From Chloroflexota bacterium (GTDB taxonomy: Bacteria > Chloroflexota > Anaerolineae > Anaerolineales > Villigracilaceae), in assembly GCA_024224815.1 (NCBI GenBank), contig JAAENC010000496.1, positions 1-64,000 of the forward strand: a DNA stretch of 64,000 nucleotides, read 5' to 3'. The notes below the pieces were generated by a model that had not been told where the DNA came from, searched no databases, and worked only from the letters and a program-made list of their open reading frames with translations. Below, piece by piece: positions 60,394 through 64,000 of the stretch. Positions within the stretch are counted from its first letter, which is position 1. Each line of letters starts with the position of its first letter. The translations under genes and the position numbers were made by a program.

Positions 60394-62229
60394 ATGAAAA
60401 AAGTTTCTTATATACTCTTTGCTTTGCTCGTTATAGGAGCAATGGTACTTGCAGCTTGCACCCCTGCTGCAGCACCTGAAGCAGAAGAACCTATGGAAGA
60501 AAAACCCATGGAAGAAGAACCCATGGAAGAAGGCGGATTAGCTGACCTTGATGGCCGTGAAGTAACTATCGCCATTGAGAATGCTTACTTGCCCTTCAAC
60601 TATATTGATCCTGAAACCGGCGAAGGTGCTGGCTGGGACTATGTAGTTTGGGACGAGATCTGCTCCTTGCTTAACTGTACACCCGTTTATGTTGAGGCCG
60701 CTTGGGAAGGTATGATCCAGGCTGTTGCAGACGGTCAATTTGACGCTGCTGCTGATGGCATCACCATTACCGAAGACCGCGCAGAAATCGTTGATTTCTC
60801 CATGGGCTATGTTGCTATCGAACAACGCTTACTTGTTCGCGCTGACGAAGATCGCATTGAAAACATTCAAAGTATTGTTGATGATGCCGAACTAAAACTT
60901 GGCACCCAGACTGGTACCACCAACTACGAAACTGCCAGCAAACATCTTCCTGAAGACCGCATTGAAGCTTTTGAGCAATTCCCCTTCGCAGTACAAGCTT
61001 TGCTTGCTGGTGATATTGATGCCGTTATCATGGACGAAACCGCAGGCCAAGGCTACTTAGGCGAAAATGCCGACTCCCTTAAACTTGTAGGCGACTCACT
61101 CTCCAGTGACGAACTTGGTTTCATCTACCCTCTTGATAGCGATTTGGTTGAGCCTGTCAATGCCGCTCTCGAAGAATTGATGAGCAATGGTTTCCTCGTT
61201 GAAGTTAACGCCGAATACTTCGGTGCAGATTTTGATGTTACCTATGATGATCTCTTCCCACCCGAATATCCTGATGCTCCTGAAACTGGCTTAGGGTCAG
61301 AAGCAGAACCCATCAAAGTTCTCTTCGTCCCCTCCGTAGATGTTGACTTCATGATCTCTGGTGGCGACCTGATTGAAGATGCTCTACGTATGGCAACTGG
61401 CCTTCACTTTGAAGCCAGCGTCCCCACTTCTTACGCCGCAACCATCGAAGCTATGTGTGCTTCCCCCACAGACACCATTGGTTTCATCCCTGCAATGGGT
61501 TACGCACTTGCTAATCAACTTTGTGGTGTAGAACCTGGTTTGGCTTCCGCACGCTATGGCTGGAACGTTTACTGGGCAGAATTCCTTGTTGCTCGCGATA
61601 GCGAATTCGAAACCCTTGAAGACCTCGAAGGTGCCACTTGGGCATATCCTGATGCTGGCTCCACCTCTGGCTTCTTGTATCCTTCTGCTATCTTTGATGA
61701 TCTTGGCGTTACCATTGGTAATACCGTTGAAGCTGGTGGTCACCCACAAGCTGTAAAAGCTGTATACAACGGCGAAGCCGATGTTGCTACCGCTTACTTC
61801 AGCCCCCCATTGCTTCCTGAAGGCCGCTGGGCTCTTGGCGATGCTCCTGACATTCCTGATGAGATGATCCCTGATTGTGCAGTAAATGAAGATGACAAAC
61901 TTTACTGTGGTGAATATCGTGTACTCGATGCCCGCTCCGCAATCCGCGAAGAGGCTCCCGATGTTATGCAGAAAGTGCGCATTCTTACCATCTCTGGCGA
62001 AATCCCCAATGACACTATGTCCTTCTCTCCTGAATTCCCCGAAGATATGAAACAGGGCATTTTGGACGCAGTTGCAGCTTACGTCGATTCAGATGCTTGT
62101 GCAGATACTCTCTGTAACGAGAACTTCTACGACTGGAGCGGCGTTGGTCCTATCTTTGACGAAAACTTCGATGGCGTTCGCTTGCTCATGGAAGCTCAAG
62201 GCATCACTCTTGAGAACCTCGGCGAATAA
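60394..62229 (+). CDS. double-receptor lipoprotein: family-3 amino-acid-type SBP fused to PhnD-type phosphonate SBP
   Basis: 611 residues. Signal peptide with lipobox LAAC (Cys22), then an acidic repeat spacer made of PMEEKPMEEEPMEE. Domain 1 (about 50-280) is a bacterial extracellular family 3 (PBPb) fold: VTIAIENAYLPFNYIDPETG, AAWEGMIQAVADGQFDAAAD, TEDRAEIVDFSMGY and LLAGDIDAVIMDE. Domain 2 (about 304-600) is PhnD-like: IKVLFVPSVDVDFMISGGDL, GFIPAMGYALANQLCGV, YPDAGSTSGFLYPSAIFDDLG (in part) and GEADVATAYFSPPLLPEG. Each alone is a complete receptor. Cysteine pairs in both halves suggest disulfides. It feeds the downstream PhnC/PhnE system. Which ligand each half binds is unknown. Confidence 0.9.
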   Translation: MKKVSYILFALLVIGAMVLAACTPAAAPEAEEPMEEKPMEEEPMEEGGLADLDGREVTIAIENAYLPFNYIDPETGEGAGWDYVVWDEICSLLNCTPVYVEAAWEGMIQAVADGQFDAAADGITITEDRAEIVDFSMGYVAIEQRLLVRADEDRIENIQSIVDDAELKLGTQTGTTNYETASKHLPEDRIEAFEQFPFAVQALLAGDIDAVIMDETAGQGYLGENADSLKLVGDSLSSDELGFIYPLDSDLVEPVNAALEELMSNGFLVEVNAEYFGADFDVTYDDLFPPEYPDAPETGLGSEAEPIKVLFVPSVDVDFMISGGDLIEDALRMATGLHFEASVPTSYAATIEAMCASPTDTIGFIPAMGYALANQLCGVEPGLASARYGWNVYWAEFLVARDSEFETLEDLEGATWAYPDAGSTSGFLYPSAIFDDLGVTIGNTVEAGGHPQAVKAVYNGEADVATAYFSPPLLPEGRWALGDAPDIPDEMIPDCAVNEDDKLYCGEYRVLDARSAIREEAPDVMQKVRILTISGEIPNDTMSFSPEFPEDMKQGILDAVAAYVDSDACADTLCNENFYDWSGVGPIFDENFDGVRLLMEAQGITLENLGE

Positions 62230-62250
62230 TCGCTAAATAGTAACAATCTT

Positions 62251-62287
62251 ACAGCCCCAGGCACTTTTGTCTGGGGCTGTATTTTTC
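62251..62287 (+). terminator. terminator between binding protein and phnC
   Basis: Stem ACAGCCCCAG / CTGGGGCTGT with a 10-nt loop, tail ATTTTTC. As it lies within the operon it probably lowers ATPase/permease expression relative to the receptor. Confidence 0.8.
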
Positions 62288-62355
62288 TTAGATTACAAAC
62301 TTTCCTCACGCAAAGATCTAAAAAACGTGGGGATACTAATAAACGGAATAAACCT

Positions 62356-63108
62356 ATGCTAGAAATCAAAAATCTTTCAAAGAGATATGAGGGTGGCCCC
62401 TTAGCTCTGGATGATGTGAGTTTCGATATTCCCCAAGGAGAATTTCTCGCGGTCATCGGGTTAAGCGGCTCGGGAAAATCTACCTTATTACGCTGTATCA
62501 ATCGCCTGATCGAGCCAACAGCCGGAGATATTATTTGGGATGGTATCAATGTTACTGAAGCATCCGATGATGAACTACGCACCGTCCGTCGTAAGATAGG
62601 CATGGTTTTTCAACATTTTAATCTCGTAAGTCGCTCTACAGTACTAACCAACGTTCTCTCCGGGCGCTTGGGATATGTAAATCCTGCAATGAGCTTCCTT
62701 AACAAGTTTCCTCAGGAAGATATAGACAACGCACACAAGGAACTCGAAAGGGTAGGTATTGCAGAAAAAGCACACCAACGAGCAGATGAACTAAGTGGTG
62801 GACAACAGCAACGTGTTGGCATTGCTCGAGCAATGATGCAGAACCCAGCCATTATTCTTGCAGATGAGCCTGTTGCCAGTCTTGACCCTGTCTTGGCTCA
62901 CTCCATTATGCAGCATCTTGAAAAGATCAACAAAGAGCAAGGTGTAACCATTTTATGCAGCCTTCACTTTCTTGATTTAGTGCACAAATATGCAGATCGC
63001 GCTATCGCACTGAATGATGGTAAATTAATGTACGATGGCCCACCAAGCGGCATTGATGATGCTAAATTCAAAGAAATCTACGGCAAAGATGCCGAGCGGG
63101 TTGGGTAG
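62356..63108 (+). CDS. phnC: phosphonate-type ABC transporter ATP-binding protein
   Basis: 250 residues. Walker [10 protein letters not shown] (about 36), Q-loop VFQHFNLV, the PhnC-specific stretch [20 protein letters not shown] (starting about 96), signature [20 protein letters not shown] (starting about 145), Walker [15 protein letters not shown] and [15 protein letters not shown] (about 200), where SLH replaces the usual TH. The RLG and SLH elements put it in the PhnC group, away from GlnQ. GGAA precedes the ATG. It lies 8 nt before the permease gene. Confidence 0.94.
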   Translation: MLEIKNLSKRYEGGPLALDDVSFDIPQGEFLAVIGLSGSGKSTLLRCINRLIEPTAGDIIWDGINVTEASDDELRTVRRKIGMVFQHFNLVSRSTVLTNVLSGRLGYVNPAMSFLNKFPQEDIDNAHKELERVGIAEKAHQRADELSGGQQQRVGIARAMMQNPAIILADEPVASLDPVLAHSIMQHLEKINKEQGVTILCSLHFLDLVHKYADRAIALNDGKLMYDGPPSGIDDAKFKEIYGKDAERVG

Positions 63109-63116
63109 GTGAAATT

Positions 63117-64000
63117 ATGAATAATAATGAAAAATCACTCAAGAAATCACTTGGCCGTGGGCTTGTCATAGCATTGGTACTAATTGTCTTTGCTTATGCT
63201 TTTCAAGTTACAGATGTTGATTTTGGCACCACGCGTGACGAAGTGCGCCAAACATCCATCACGCGCGTTTTGCGTGCGTTAGCACATCCAGATATCTTTG
63301 TTTATGAAACAGAAGAACTCGATGTAGAAATCCCCTTCTATCTTCCTTGCCCAGAAGGCGAAACACCTTCTTTGCCTGAAGCTCCCTCCAGTGAACCCTA
63401 TATTACAGCAAGTGCCGCTTGTGGTGCTGCTGGTGAAATACTTACAGTTGAAGGTTTCAATTTTCCTACTTATGCACAGGGGCCGCTGAATTTCGTCACT
63501 GCCAGTGGAGTCAAAAAACAACTTGAAAAATTCCAAGCCGACGCTGATGGATATTTCATCTATGAAATTGAAACCCCAAATCGCCAGCCCGTCGCAGAAG
63601 CACAGGCCATTCGGGCTACTGTCCGAACCAATGTCGGCTCACCAAAATGGTCAGATAATGCGATTGCAACCTGGGAAAAGATCATCGAAACCATTTTCAT
63701 CGCTTTGCTTGCAACCTTCATCGGCACACTGATCGCTATCCCGACCAGCTTTGTCGCTGCACGCAACCTGATGGTTGAAAATACCAGCCCGTTAACCAGC
63801 ATCGCATTCTCAATTATTGGCTGGATCATCGGTCTCTGGGCGGGGTTACAAGCCGCAAATCGATTAGTTGCCCTATTTGAGCCTATCCAAGAAAATCTTC
63901 TTTTAGGGTTGGTTGGCCTATTAGTGAGCGTCGGTTTACTCTATGCCGTTTTACGCTGGTCGATTCCTGCTGAAGATTCAGAAAAGAAGAGCCTCGGTCT
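63117..64000 (+). CDS. phnE: phosphonate-type ABC permease PhnE with large extracytoplasmic insert (partial, right edge)
   Basis: Open from ATG 63117 to the window end (294 complete codons, no stop). Membrane helix 1 is at about 15-30 (GLVIALVLIVFAYAF). Helix 2 and the PhnE core begin near residue 186 (IIETIFIALLATFIGTLIAI, then PTSFVAARN). Between them, about 150 residues lie outside: a Cys-containing linker (FYLPCPEGETPSLPEAPSSE) and an Ig/IPT-TIG-like segment (YITASAACGAAGEILTVEGF to ADGYFIYEIETPNRQ). Usual PhnE has only a short connection here. The C-terminal half of the core is beyond the window. Confidence 0.88.
   Translation, partial: MNNNEKSLKKSLGRGLVIALVLIVFAYAFQVTDVDFGTTRDEVRQTSITRVLRALAHPDIFVYETEELDVEIPFYLPCPEGETPSLPEAPSSEPYITASAACGAAGEILTVEGFNFPTYAQGPLNFVTASGVKKQLEKFQADADGYFIYEIETPNRQPVAEAQAIRATVRTNVGSPKWSDNAIATWEKIIETIFIALLATFIGTLIAIPTSFVAARNLMVENTSPLTSIAFSIIGWIIGLWAGLQAANRLVALFEPIQENLLLGLVGLLVSVGLLYAVLRWSIPAEDSEKKSLG

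Noticed and set aside
61280-61310. Misassembly or missed stop joining two receptor genes
   Set aside because: The frame is continuous, the linker is plausible (PDAPETGLGSEAEP), and the second domain has no signal peptide, SD or start codon of its own.

Overview
The window looks like one contiguous piece of a bacterial chromosome from a Chloroflexota lineage, most likely class Anaerolineae. This is inferred from gene content, not from a search. Pointers are a topoisomerase I with an extra N-terminal zinc ribbon, an SPFH protein with a C-terminal excisionase-type helix-turn-helix, Thr/Pro-linker lipoproteins, a many-GAF signalling protein, a short NfeD/slipin pair, a tungsten aldehyde:ferredoxin oxidoreductase and a mid-40s G+C content (estimated by eye). 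No transposase, integrase, phage gene or CRISPR array was seen. Mobility is limited to short non-coding repeats.

Layout. 1-750 has no gene. It holds a palindrome-bounded 99-bp element, a dispersed repeat and, on the minus strand, three tandem GEMM-I-like (cyclic di-GMP type) aptamers followed by a terminator, a Shine-Dalgarno and a four-codon dead-end start. 750-5737 has a small GNAT, ferredoxin-NADP reductase, a YbaK deacylase, an M29 aminopeptidase, small membrane proteins and two related lipoproteins. 5916-10969 has typA, squalene/phytoene synthase, an XdhC protein and the SPFH-HTH protein. 11149-15089 (minus) has bifunctional NAD(P)HX repair, AOR and an SCP2 protein. 15306-22272 has a polar amino acid ABC permease and ATPase without a binding protein, tRNA-Leu, plsX, a DnaQ-DinG fusion and small ORFs. 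22383-31886 is housekeeping: ffh, rpsP, khpA, rimM, dprA, manC and topA. 32022-36574 has greA, dgt, an MFS transporter, plsC and four tRNAs.

36717-42566 encodes a 1949-residue PAS-GAF-HD-GYP protein, a predicted cyclic di-GMP phosphodiesterase. Then come rimI, a slipin/NfeD operon, wecC-wecB for UDP-ManNAcA, a secreted repeat protein, yqeY and a run of pgpH-like HD hydrolase, ybeY and dgkA.

58475-51872 (minus) is a compact signalling operon: Ser/Thr kinase with an eight-repeat PQQ propeller, PP2C phosphatase, a J-domain/vWA fusion, zinc-ribbon/FHA, an 80-residue orphan, and two response regulators with no histidine kinase. The kinase/PP2C/vWA trio resembles the TerY-P triad of conflict-type systems, with a new accessory set.

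The right end (60394-64000) carries a phosphonate-type ABC system. Its lipoprotein fuses a family-3 amino-acid-type binding domain to a PhnD-type domain, and its PhnE permease, cut by the window edge, has a large extracytoplasmic insert. The best candidates for undescribed biology are the triple aptamer array, the kinase/PP2C/J-vWA/FHA operon and the double-receptor phosphonate transporter.
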